DNA from: Numida meleagris
Lineage: Eukaryota; Chordata; Aves; Galliformes; Numididae
Length of the DNA stretch: 64,000 nucleotides
Assembly (NCBI RefSeq): GCF_002078875.1
Contig: NC_034409.1
Span: 64,709,438 to 64,773,437 of the forward strand
Reading direction: 5' to 3'
The translations under genes were made by a program, and so were the position numbers. Every line of letters starts with the position of its first letter. The stretch's first letter is position 1. The notes under the pieces are model-generated. The model had not been told where the DNA came from. It ran no database searches and worked only from the letters and a program-made list of their open reading frames with translations. Below are positions 37,054 through 47,961 of the stretch, piece by piece.

Positions 37054-40000
37054 CTAAAATCAAGAAAGATATGTTAAAATACTGAGTAGCATTCTATGCT
37101 ATATATAGTCTGTATACAATGTATGTATGTTAAGAGGCATTTTATAAAAACAAACAAAAAAAAAACCCACAACAAACAAACAAAGAAAACCCACCCAACC
37201 ACATACACCAAAAAAGCCAGCCTCTTAACTTTTCCAAGCAGTGTTAGGGCTTTCTATTGACCATAGACAAACATAAACGATTCTCCATGCAAAGTATTCT
37301 TATGACATCAATCTGGAAGTTTTCATTTTAGTTCCTCTATTCAATAATTTCATGTACTTTTCATTCACTGTGGTTTTCATACTCTATGCTGATGAGGATA
37401 TTGTCAATTCCTGCAGTTCATGAATAAGCAAGTTGAATATTTTCCCCCATTTCTAGGTAACAGAATAGAGTCAAAGAGATGCACCTAACATCAGTGTGAA
37501 TGGTGTAACTCAAAAGAAGACATGGGAATCCTAATTCCAAGTTTTTGTTAAAATTATTCTTTCCAGAGAAACCGTGTTTAAGGAAGCTCAGCAGCAAAAC
37601 AACAGAGAAAGTGTTGTTTTTTTTCCCATTTCTGGTAATAAAAGGATTTCATTCTAATTTTTTTAGAAAGCACCTCAGTGAACCAATACAGAAATACACA
37701 CCAACACATGTACTCAGACTTTCAACTTTCATTCTAAGAACCTACTTTCTGTATGGTCACTCGTGCACAAATGATGTTGGGGGTCACAGCTAAATGCAGC
37801 TTAGGAGAAATTCATGGTGTTAAATTTGTTTGCTGTGGGAAATGCTTTCTTTGAATCCCTTATAGGCGCATCCCCAACGTTAATGGGAACTGTAGTGGGG
37901 GAGCAAAATTACATGATGACTATGCCAGGTTTTTACTCATCTAAGTCACAAGAGACAAATTTATGGCGGTTATTTAAAACATACTGCTGTAAGAAAAGAG
38001 AATGAAGACCATTGTTCTCTTAGCTTTGGACAGAGTGAAATGGGTTATAATTTATAACGGTTCACCTTAATATATCATATTGCTGGTGTTCTGCTGGGAG
38101 GATGCTGATGCATTTTAATTGTTACTTGGATTCCCAGAGCTTACAGAAACATTCTCAGGTTTGTTTTTTTTTGTCCACTTTGCTGAGAGAAACAAAAATA
38201 ATGCCACTTACTTTTTACAAGCTCCTATGTGAGATTCTTGGATCCTGTATAGCAATGCTTTTGCAAATGCAAATGATGCTCTGTCACTGATGTCATAAAC
38301 AATGATGAATCCATCAGCCCAGTGGAGCTCGTCTGTGAGGGAGAGCTTCCCCTGCTGCAGGTGAAAGAAGTTCAAATTCACATGTAAAAATATCATTACT
38401 GTTATCACTCTTGAGTATTTTCTTTATCCATGTGAATGTGAAAATATTGTATCTTTCATTGCAAAAGATACGAATACATATGGATGCTTGCATTGACTTC
38501 AGGTAAGTCCTGCTCCAAAAATCCATTGAATAACCATCACTACAGACTGCATTTTGGAGCACTAAGGAATTAATAACGAAACACCTATGCTTTGTTTAAA
38601 CAGTGAAATTGCATTATCTCTACAGACACTGTTTTCAGCAGACATATGTTGAATATTCTGTAGTTACAGGAGAATTAAATGCGGGCCATCGGTATTTGTG
38701 GTTATGGCACTGTTTCATTTGCTCCTAGTTGCCTGACCACAATGAACTTAATTTATTTGTTAAAAGTCCTTTGTTCCAAGACATTTCTCTTGTTTCATCT
38801 TTGTATTGTTCAAGTCTGAAGCAGTATCTACCTAAAGGATAGATTTCCATAGGGCTTGGAAACTTTCCTTTCAAGATGGCACAGACTTAAATTCCACAAG
38901 TGACAGAAGTGGTGAAACTGAGAGTTAGTATTTGGGTCACTTCACCCCAAGGAAGTGTCACTGTCATAATTTCTAGAAAGCAACAGCTGCAAACTGTCCC
39001 ATTAAGCTTGGGAAGGTAATTTCAAAAATATGTAAATTAGCTTACCACTGTAGGTGGCTACTGTCAACAAGGGCCATATGACGCAAGATGGGTAGAATAG
39101 TGGCAGTTCACCAGCCTAGACCAGACAGCATGCTTTATGGAAAACACTCTGGACAGTAACTTGAAAGACTGCTTAAGCTCAACATTGTGCTCTTAGCAGT
39201 GTATAACCTTCATCAGTATCCCACCCTGGTTGCTGTGATAAGCTCGGCACCAAGACAGCATCATAAATGCAACTTACTCTGTATGATGGATAGTAACTGA
39301 ATGCTGGTAGTGCATCAGGTTCAGGGGCAGGAAAGGTGACTTGTGTGTGATGGCTGTTTGCCAGATGAAGGGACAGAGAACTCTGCAAAGCAGCGGTTTA
39401 GCTAGATAGTCTCAGAGAACAAGAAGATTTCAGGAAGCAGAAACAAATGTGAATTTTCCTTCCCCAGCTTGGCCTCCTCTCAGGACCTGTTTTTCTTCCC
39501 CATTTCCCAAAGCATATAGGAATTCCATATGCCATCCATCTCTTTCTAATATCAGTAGTTCATACTGACAAAAAGACTACCACCTCCTCTCCTGCTCACT
39601 ACCTACTTACTTCTCTAAAGGTGTTAAGAAATCATGAAAGAAAGATGCAGGAGGTAGTGAACAGGGAGTGTTAAGCCTTGTTACTAAGGAAGAACTGGAA
39701 CAAGAGCTAGAAGAGGATCAGCAAGAGGAATTGCCCTCAACACAGTTCATCTCTGGTCTCTCTGAAAGCAAAAAATGATCCTAAGGAGAAGCAACCAAAC
39801 TCTATACCCATCAAGTAGTCTAGTCTGCTTTGACCTAGCAAGCTACTGCTGCCACTGTTTCAAGTACGCTCTTAAAAAGTTGTTCACATGCCACAGGATT
39901 TAATATGACAGTAAGCAGAAGTTATAGGTGGGCTTAGGAAAGAAGTTTGAGATAGGTGGAAACAAGTCTACAGAAAAGTAGCTTTGAAGAGGGATTGTAA

Positions 40001-43000
40001 TGACAAGGGAGGGCTCCACTGAATATATTAACAAGGCACAGTGGCTATTTTAGGATCTGCTTTGCTGTTGCTTGTCTTTAAGAAGACAGATTTGTTTGTA
40101 AGTTTATTTTATGTGCTCACTGTGTTAAGATTTTAAGCCACTGATTTCAAGTCTGAGCCAAATTTCCAGTGCTTTGGCTTTAGCATTCATTATTCTGGTC
40201 AGTACAAGGCAAGAACACTGTCCAAGAGGGATCCTTGTGAACTCACAGAGACAGACCTACCTCGATCTACTTGCGTTACATGTTATCAACGTTTATGCAT
40301 ATCAGAAACAGAAGGAAAGAAATGAGTACAAAAAAGAATCTTCATTTCAGGGTGGTTTATTGTGATCAAAGTTCAGCTGCCAACATGTAGATGCCTGTAT
40401 TATGGCTTTCCTTGGATCTGTTCTGTAAATGTAAGTTTCATTTCCAGGCCTATCTACTTTGACAGTTTCCACAGCCATTTAATATACCATTTGCTTTATT
40501 AAAAAAAAAAAAATCCATCTGTGTAGGGAATTTAAGAATTTTTTTTAATACTCCTATAATTGTTTGCAGCATTTAACTATGCAATATGGAAGTGGGAAAG
40601 ATTTAATTCCTAATAAACATTCCAAAATGCAGATGTATTTACAGAAAAAATTAAAGGATTGAAGGGTTTCTTCCATTAAATGGGAAGGTACACACTTCCT
40701 GAACCACAGCAAATATAGAGTTTCAGTCTTGCAAAATAGAAAGAGCAAGAATAAGCTCCTAGTACAGAAAGAATGCTTGTAACCCTTATTAACCTCACAC
40801 AGGTAGAATGAGGAATAGGTTTTTTTTGTTCCCTAAAATTCTTACCTGTGAACAAGGGTCATAAATTTCCAAGTGTATCTGCCTTCCATCCAGACATAAG
40901 CGTTTAGTGTAGATGCATTCTTAAAAAAAAAAAAAAATACATCACATTCAATAAGAAGCAGCATTAGAGTGACTGGGAATGGTGGTGAAGAAAATGTGAT
41001 GAAGGAAAGGTAATACTGAAGAGACTTTTAGTTCCTTTGGTACTGTATATTTCCTCAACAGTTTTGTTGTTTGTTTTTTAGCAGGAAATAATCCTATTTC
41101 ATTTTGCACCACCCTAGCTGCCCATTGCTATAGGCCAACCAACACCATTTCACTGTGGCGTTCCCAGGGGAGCAACGGAGTGATTAATACTTTTAGACCC
41201 TAGTTTTCTTCTCCCAAACGAAGGCAAAAAAGAAAAACAGTGCCCAGAAACAGCTAAATGATGATGATTACTCTCCTTGTTTTCAAGGTTCAGGATTATA
41301 AAAGTAGTAAGCCAGCCTAAGTGCAATTGCTGATTCTCCATATGAAACTATTCACGAATACTGTTGATTTACCATGAAATTTGGCACTTTAGTAGTTCTT
41401 AAACTGTGTAGCATCAGATCAATATTTACAGGGTAATGTCCTCAGCCTAAATCCTAAATCATTTCTGTAGTGTCAGCTCTCAGATTTAAGACTCTCCAAC
41501 AGCACAGCAGCTCTGAGAACCTTACTGCAGCCAGACCTTCACCACTGTTTTAAACAGTATTTTGTTCTTAGAGAATATAACCAGCTTGTGTTTGTAGCAC
41601 TGGTCATCAACAGGTTTTCTACAGTGCAACTCCTCAGAGCTACCGAGCTATAAAGACAAGAACCAGTGTTGGCCCTACTGAAAATACGCTTCAAAATGCA
41701 TATAAGGAGGGTATGGTTAAGGGCAATGGAACAAAGCATCTTTGGTTCAGCATTATGTTCATGTCAAGCATTCTTCTTGCACTCCTAAAAGCTAAACTGA
41801 TGATGAACTATGATCCCCAAACATCCCAGGGATCAAAACTACAGCTCTTTGGTGATTTCCATTATTAAATTTTTATTATTATTACTCAGACCCCACTATT
41901 CAGTTCTGCAGTGCAGTGCATATTCCATCACCCCTTTTCTTCATTTTTATCTCCCTTTTGCCCCTCTAGAAATTGAGCTGAACTTATCTTCCAGCATTTG
42001 TTCACAAATACAAAATGTTTTAGAGGTGTTTACTTGACTTTTCTGAGACTTACAGTCTCAGAGGTGAGACAAGGAAACTTGTTCAGAGTTGTGGGTGAAC
42101 ACACATGGAGAACACTACATATCTGCATGTAAAAGCTTAGGCTTAGATGAGTCATTTGGGACATTAAAAGCTTTTTATGTCTGTTTGCATAAGTAACTAT
42201 AGTGGTAGAACACTTTTATGCAGCTGTAACCCTACTTTCAGACTAAGTTATTTTAGATGTATAACTGAAATTCAGCTTCTTACTTTAACTTCTTTGTGGA
42301 TCGTAGTCTGCTACTCTGATTTTTGTTTAGAACAAGTCTGGAAAAAAGAATGCTTTAGCAGAGAAAACAAGACAGATTGTAATACACTTGGCTTGTTAAA
42401 CTCTGGGCCTTCTCATGCCACACAACTGGAATAACACACTTCCAACCGCGTCTGTGTATCAGTTCAATACTTCTACTACTTCTCCCCAAGCTGTGAAAGT
42501 TCAAATCCCGTTTTGCCATCTTCCAAGATCTTAGGAGTGTCTTAAGTGTGTTTATTCTGATATGAATGAGAACTTCTATCCTCAGCATGGCAAGACTTGT
42601 CACTAAGCTATCAAAGCAGTGCAATCCTGCAAGGGACTTTGCATCACACTTTGATTAACCAGCAGTGCCTGATAAACAGTGTTTCACCTCTCTAGAGCGG
42701 GTAAGGAGATACTAATAGAAGTGTTGTGATTTTTTTTTTAATCTATTTCTTTCCTCTCTGCTATCTTCTCTCTGATGGAGCTTACAATAATCTACCTCAG
42801 CTTGCTCACAGCCCGGTTATCTCTCTCTCATAAGCCCTTCACAGCCGCCTCACGACAAGCATGTCACCAGACTGAAGTTGGAGGCGATCCCCGCGCAGAT
42901 ACCCGGTTCGCCTTCCCCGGCCTTCGGAGTCGACGTTTGGCCGCCAGCCCTCGCTGATAAATAAGCTAAAACTTATTTCCGCAAAGTTGTGTGCAACTAC

Positions 43001-43340
43001 ATTTCTTCCCCCTCCGCTACGTCAGGCACCGTTCCGCCGCCCCGTCGGCGCCGCGCCCCGACGGCCGCCCGCTTCTCGTTCCCGGAGCCCGGCGCTGCTC
43101 ACCGGCATTGGACGCGTACTCCCCGATGAAGCGCCGGGTCAGGAACCGCACCGCCAGCGCTGCGGGAAGGAAGCAAGCAAGCAGCAGGTGAGCGGAGCCC
43201 CGCCGGCGCCTGGCAGCCCGAAGCGAAGCGGGGCTGGGAGTACCGAGCCCACCCCTCCAATCCACTCCACTCCACTCCTCCCCCTTACCCGACTTGCCGA
43301 CCCCGCTGCCGCCCAGCACGGCCAGCTTCACCTCACTCAT
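36771..43340 (-). CDS. RERGL: RERGL, Ras-like small GTPase (RERG-like), five coding exons
   Basis: Ras-superfamily protein of the RERG/RERGL branch. Coding exons, in transcript order, are 43340-43289, 43159-43103, 40919-40846, 38354-38212 and 37053-36771. Together they give 609 nt, or 202 residues plus a stop, close to the roughly 205 residues I recall for human RERGL. Every intron is GT-AG and every junction phase matches. The P-loop GGSGVGKS is at residues 10-17, VGNKQDL at 118-124 and ELSAAE at 148-153. The tail is basic ([10 protein letters not shown], then GKRRKSV) and lacks a CAAX cysteine, so no prenylation is expected. In Ras numbering, residue 12 is Ser, 35 is Asn rather than Thr, and the DTAGQ motif reads DPCSQ. 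Assignment to RERGL rather than RERG rests on [21 protein letters not shown] and the C-terminal [19 protein letters not shown], which match human RERGL as I remember it. The biochemical role is poorly known. In mammals the transcript is reported as smooth-muscle enriched (from memory). Confidence 0.95.
37054..38211 (-). other. RERGL: RERGL intron 4
   Basis: Intron of 1,158 bp, GTAAGT to TTTTAG. It contains an A/C-rich low-complexity tract at about 37147-37203 (a degenerate AAAC-type repeat on the plus strand). I see no transposon or other gene in it. Confidence 0.85.
38212..38354 (-). CDS. RERGL: RERGL coding exon 4 (residues 62-108)
   Basis: Encodes the switch II tail through helix 3, with [18 protein letters not shown] and [11 protein letters not shown]. 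The donor is AAAAA|GTAAGT at 38211-38210 and the exon ends in phase 2. The acceptor is a tandem NAGNAG (CTGCAGCAG): the first AG gives a start at 38354 and an extra Gln62, the second gives a start at 38351. Both keep the frame, so two protein isoforms differing by one Gln are possible. Confidence 0.93.
38355..40845 (-). other. RERGL: RERGL intron 3
   Basis: Intron of 2,491 bp, GTAAG to CTGCAG. I see no CR1, LTR or RNA gene in it. A homopolymer A run lies at about 40501-40513. Confidence 0.85.
40846..40919 (-). CDS. RERGL: RERGL coding exon 3 (residues 37-61)
   Basis: A 74-nt exon encoding strands 2 and 3, ending in EIYDPCSQ. It is too short to appear as a long open frame and was found by matching splice phase. 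It enters with two bases that complete Glu37 and ends in phase 0 at CAG|GTAAG. The acceptor tract is almost wholly a run of 15 T on the minus strand before AAG. DPCSQ sits exactly at Ras 57-61, so Gly60 of the DxxG motif is Ser while Gln61 is kept. Confidence 0.92.
40920..43102 (-). other. RERGL: RERGL intron 2
   Basis: Intron of 2,183 bp, GTGAGC to a T-run followed by AAG. Its 5' end lies in the CpG island and the rest is AT-rich. No transposon recognised. Confidence 0.85.
43103..43159 (-). CDS. RERGL: RERGL coding exon 2 (residues 18-36)
   Basis: A 57-nt exon encoding [19 protein letters not shown], that is helix 1 and the switch I region. The acceptor is CTTCCTTCCCGCAG and the donor is G|GTGAGC; the exon is entered and left in phase 1. 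Aligned to Ras without gaps, the normally invariant Mg2+-binding Thr35 is Asn35. Human RERGL has the same Asn as I recall it, so this is a family trait rather than a mutation here. Confidence 0.93.
43289..43340 (-). CDS. RERGL: RERGL coding exon 1 (residues 1-17)
   Basis: Encodes the first beta strand and the complete P-loop, ending in GGSGVGKS. The start is the first in-frame ATG after an in-frame TAG a few codons upstream, and it has a G at -3. The donor is G|GTAAGG at 43288-43287 and the exon ends in phase 1. The following intron is only 129 bp and GC-rich. A 5' UTR lies to the right inside the CpG island, but its end cannot be fixed from sequence. Confidence 0.93.
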
Positions 43341-43505
43341 ACCGCTCCCAGCGCTGTTCCCCGCCACCTACGCGCCTTTGTAAGCCGCCGGGCCGCAGCC
43401 CCTCCGGCGTCACCGCCCGGCGCGGCCGCTACTTACGGCTGCGAGGGCGGAGGGTGGGAGGAGGGGCTGAGCTTCGCCGCTTCTCCGACGGGCGGCCCGC
43501 CCCTG

Positions 43506-43514
43506 GCGCCCCCT
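43506..43514 (-). promoter_or_regulatory. CTCF-like core motif upstream of RERGL
   Basis: The minus strand reads AGGGGGCGC inside GGATGGAGGGGGCGCCAG. This matches the central core of the CTCF consensus, though the flanking bases are only a partial match. It lies about 170 bp upstream of the start codon. Occupancy cannot be judged from sequence. Confidence 0.35.
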
Positions 43515-46500
43515 CCATCCCCATAAGTCCGGACAAACTTTCTCCGGGCAGCTTCTCCCGCCTCCTGGTGTGGTCCGCAAACGTCTGCTCCTCAGCCCCT
43601 CCTGCTTTGTCAGCCCCCGCCGCGCGCTAAACAGCTGGGAGCTTGAGGAAAAAGAAAAAAACGAAACAAGCAAAACGTAGAGGAAAAGAAAAGACATTAT
43701 CTAGCTCCGCATCTGAGGGAGTTCATTTTAGCTTTGTTTTCAGGTTGCCATCCTTTTGTGTCAGGAATGTGAAGAAAAGGAAGGGGTTCCCCCCCTCTCT
43801 GCATAACCCCCCCCCTTTTCCTCCCTGTGCCCCTTTAAATGCTTCTGAGGCAACTTGCTGAAAATAACTGTTTTTCACTCCTCTAGTGTTCATCATCGAA
43901 AGGTTTCCAAGCTCTTGTCACTCACTAACCCTTTAGTCCTGCCCGCACTTAGGCAGACGTACTTTTTGTGTGCACGAGGGTTTTTACTCCTTAAATTGAT
44001 TGGTGAAGAGCTTAAAGTTCTGTGCTGAATGGGGCTTGGGTAAGGCTTACGGCACTCCTCTGCTGCAGGGAAGTCTGACAGATGTGAAGCGAGCACCAAA
44101 GGGCCAAGCTCACTTTTGTGCTTCCAATTTTGTTCAGCTCCACAAGTGCTCTCTAAAGGCTGTTTCAGTGTGCACTTGAGAATATCTTTAGTTAGCCTAC
44201 TGGTAAATAGGAGACTTTTTTAGCATCCAAGTTACTTACATACCTACCCTGTTCCCATTTATTTTACTGTTTATATACCTTGAATACATTTATGTTTGTT
44301 TAGTCCGACTTTTTATTCTATTTTGTTGAAACTTTTGCTCTGTATAAATGCTTCAGTAAGTACTGCTTCAGCATACTTGTTTGTGGATATAATAGACACA
44401 ATGGATTTACATGGCTGTAAAAAATGAGGCAGAGAAAGAATTTGAACATACGTTTTCTACAGTTCAAGAGAATGCTTAGTAGAGGCAAATGTATTTAAGA
44501 ATAAATATACAGACACAACTTGTCTCCAAAGTCCCCGACTTATAAGTTGTTAATGGCTGGAAGTGTGTTTGGGGGATGTCCCTACCTATCTCTGTGAGCG
44601 GATTTTGTTTGGTTTGTGTGTTTTTTTGGTAGTTTCCTGCTACTGCTCACTGACAAGACAGATGTTACTGTCTGAAAAGAACTTTATTCTGACCTTCTGT
44701 GGCTATTGTTACGTTAGTATTTGAAATTGATACTGAGATCACTAGCTGGAGTTACTAATGGTGTAACAACACAACCGAGTATTTTATCGTTTCATACGTA
44801 TTGAAACTCCTGCCCAAGAAAAGTCTAAGAGTGCTTGCCCTTGGGCATGCACGATCAAGGCTGTGACTTTCACAGGTGATTTTAAAGGAATGGTTCTGCT
44901 GTTCCTTTTGGGCAGCGGTGTGATATGTGAACATAGCTTTCTCACAACTGGCAAATGTACTTTAGTTTCTGCAGAAGGATGTGCAGGTAGTCCCTGTGTC
45001 ATGGAAAGGCTGATTTATGCAGTTTTAACCCCTGTATATGGTCCATAGTACAGGAGAACAGAGATTAATTCTGAAGAAGGGCTGACGATACCTTCTTCTG
45101 GTCGTCATTTTCTCCTTCCTGATGTTTTTACTCCTTTCTTTGTCATAGCAAAGTTGTCTTATTGTGATCCTGATGCTCATTCTTGCCTCTGTGTCATGGT
45201 GAGCCAGGGCAGGTGAGCTGTGAATGTGATCTGGAAAATGATAACATTATTTTTTCACCTCAGTAAATTCAGTGTCAGAATTGGAGCGGAGTGGAGATTT
45301 CCCAGTAACAGAAGGAAGACTCAAGCCTATTTCAGACACTGCTGCAGTCAAGTTAGGGCAAGTGAAATGAGAAAGTGAGAGGCTTCAAAGCACAGGAAGC
45401 TCAGCCACCTCTATGAAGAGAACAGCAGCTTGTTCAAACTCAGTTGCTGCAGCACTGAATGTTTCACTCAGGATGCAAATTGTCTAAATTCAAATTAAAC
45501 CCTTGGCAAAGTGAAAAAAATGCCCCTGCTCTCCTTTTTCCATTACTTGATCTTAACTCCATTAACACTTTCACACATGTAGGTGGCAGCTGTGATAACC
45601 AGAGTCAGAGTGCTGCCCATGTTGAAGAATATACTGTCTAGAACTTTTATTTCTGTTAGTAATACAAAAACAAACATCTTGAGAGGAATGAGATAATTTG
45701 TTGTGCATGTTCCTTAAGGCATTAGATAAATTAAGTTTTATCTGAATATTAAACAAGGCCATTTATTTTCTGAGACTTCCTCCATCACTTCCCAGAACTA
45801 AATGAAATTGAGAAAACTTACAAAAGAAGGAATTCTTGAATATCCACTCTAAATGAGTTAATCTTATTCATGAGGTTTTCTCTTCCTTTTCTGTTATTAC
45901 TGTTGTGCTTGTTGTCTACATGTATATATACAGAGATATTTCTGAATTGCTCTGCACATGGAGGGCACATCTTAAATTTCTTTCGTGTGAACACCCACAT
46001 AAAACTCAAATGAAGCAGTTACTCATCCGTGAGTGAACAGACCAATCCCTGTCTAAACAACATCATTTTTGACATTTCAATATGAAATTAACACATTTGT
46101 TGATCAGCTTATTGAAACACTGAATAATAGCATGTTTGAAAGAAAGTGTCATCTGTTAGAATAAATGATTCAAAGTAAACACATGTTCTTTATGAATTAT
46201 TTTCCTAGAACTAGCATTTAATATGAAAGCTTGTGGTTGCAGGTGAACATTATGGCAAATGCAGTAGTGACGCCTGTCTAAAATGCCTCTCAAAAAGTTG
46301 CTTGCTTTCTCTATCTTTGCATGCTGCCCTCTCATCTTCCTCACTGGAGCTGTTTGGATGAAACCAGTGCAATTTAAAAATAAGGCACCTCCTTTCCTTG
46401 ACATGCTGTGGGGTCTGTGTGTGACTGGCCTTCCCTGCAACTTGTACAACTGCATGGTTTTGTTCCTTCCAGTACCAAGCCTGTGCTGGCCCCTCCTCTG

Positions 46501-47904
46501 TGCTGGAATGCTTGTGTTTTCATTACCCTGGCCTTAAAGGTCTACAGGTGTAGAGGGGAAACAAAAAGAGTTAGCTCATCCTCCTAGTGAGCAGAAGCTT
46601 ACATGATGTTTTCAGACCTGGTGGTCACAAATGAGTCAGCTCTGTGCTTCTTACTGAGTGAACATTGTTTGCACGTCTAAAGCTCTGTTATGAAGAATAT
46701 ATGTAATAGAAATAAATCATTAACCAAGTAAGCAAATTCTGCAGTGAGCATTAGTGGAGGATTGATTTTGAATTACACTGGAAGTTTTCACAAAGCTGCA
46801 CATCACTGACCGGATGAGGTCACTTCTTATTCCACTCCCAGTTCTGTAGAGGTTGGTTTGTATGGCCTGGTGTCAGACCAGTCAAAACTGCTTGTGGAGA
46901 AAATGAACATCAAAAAAACACTTACTTTATTTTTTAGCTTTTTTCATGCAGTTTAACTGCTGACAATAAGGTGGAATTGAGAGTACAATACTGTCTGCAC
47001 TCTGTGTACAACCATAATGTTTTGATCCAAAAAGCACAGTTGGAAACCACTGGGTGAAGCAGGTGCCAGCTGTTTGCACCATATGGCACAGGATTTCTAA
47101 TACTTGCTGAGGTTTCCATCCCTGCAGAATTATTCTCTTTTTGGCTTAAGGATTAATGTTTTCCAAACAAGACCTGTCTCTTAAAGCCTATTTTTCACCA
47201 AATCTTTAGGAAGTGCATTGTAAATTTTACATCAGCTACTCTGACAGCTTCCACGGCACATGAACTGTCCAATTAGAAGTCTAAAACCACAACAAAACTA
47301 ACAAAACTAGAACAGGCTTTTCAGCTAAATGGGATGTTTTTATCATCTTTGAACATAGATACATTCCTCAATGAGATACTCTAAGGTATTTATTTATGAC
47401 AGAAGGAAGACAGCTACAGTATAATCCCACTTACTTAGTGTTCTCTTTGCATGGTGTAATGGAAAATGGTGAACTGATTTTGGGCGCAAATTCTTATGCT
47501 CAATGATTGGAATTTTATTATGTTGACTGTGAAGAAGTATGGTTTTTTTTTAGCAGAAATTAGAAAATTGATCCGTGATAAAATACTGTTAGTACTCAAG
47601 TCACGTTGGATGTGAAAAACTCCACAGCTTCTCAGATTTCCAACAGACTCTGTAAGTGCACATCCCTCATGGTGGCATGAAGGATTTTGTTACTCCTTTA
47701 GCTATAAGGTCAGCAGGACAGGGTTAGTTCTTTACAGAGACCTTTAACTTAGCCACAGAAGTGACTTAACAGGTGGTTAAACACTGTCCCAAAGAGCGAT
47801 GGTCCCAGAGAAAGCTGGGACAACACAAAGCCTGGTGAGCATAGCTTGTGGTCAGTGCGGGAATGAAATCAGGGGCATCTAGGCTTACAAGTTTATAGGA
47901 CCAA

Positions 47905-47961
47905 TTATCCGTATCGGTCCATATCCATATATATATCCATATAGGTCCATTATCCATATAA
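47905..47961 (+). repeat. Degenerate TCCATAT tandem repeat
   Basis: Repeated GGTCCATATCCATATATATA-type units, with ATCC and GGTCCAT recurring several times. Minor microsatellite. Confidence 0.7.

Larger units (their letters stand above)
42884..43626 (-). promoter_or_regulatory. RERGL: CpG-island promoter region of RERGL
   Basis: A sharp switch from AT-rich to GC-rich, CpG-dense sequence that covers exons 1 and 2 and about 290 bp upstream of the start codon. It has a GC box (minus GGGCGGG, about 43496-43502) and no clear TATA box. This is typical of a vertebrate CpG-island promoter. The exact start site is unknown, but it should lie upstream of 43340, probably between 43400 and 43600. Confidence 0.75.

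Noticed and set aside
43341..43367. In-frame upstream extension of RERGL exon 1 (nine codons).
   Set aside because: It would have to start at GTG, and an in-frame TAG lies just before it. The ATG at 43340 is the first ATG and matches the family N-terminus.
43431..43440. Donor-like CC|GTAAGT on the minus strand upstream of RERGL, hinting at a non-coding first exon.
   Set aside because: The only acceptors before the start codon have no pyrimidine tract, and the intron would be under 100 bp. RNA evidence would be needed.
46283..46537. A hydrophobic 84-codon open frame on the plus strand.
   Set aside because: No family resemblance, no promoter or splice context; within chance length for this much DNA.
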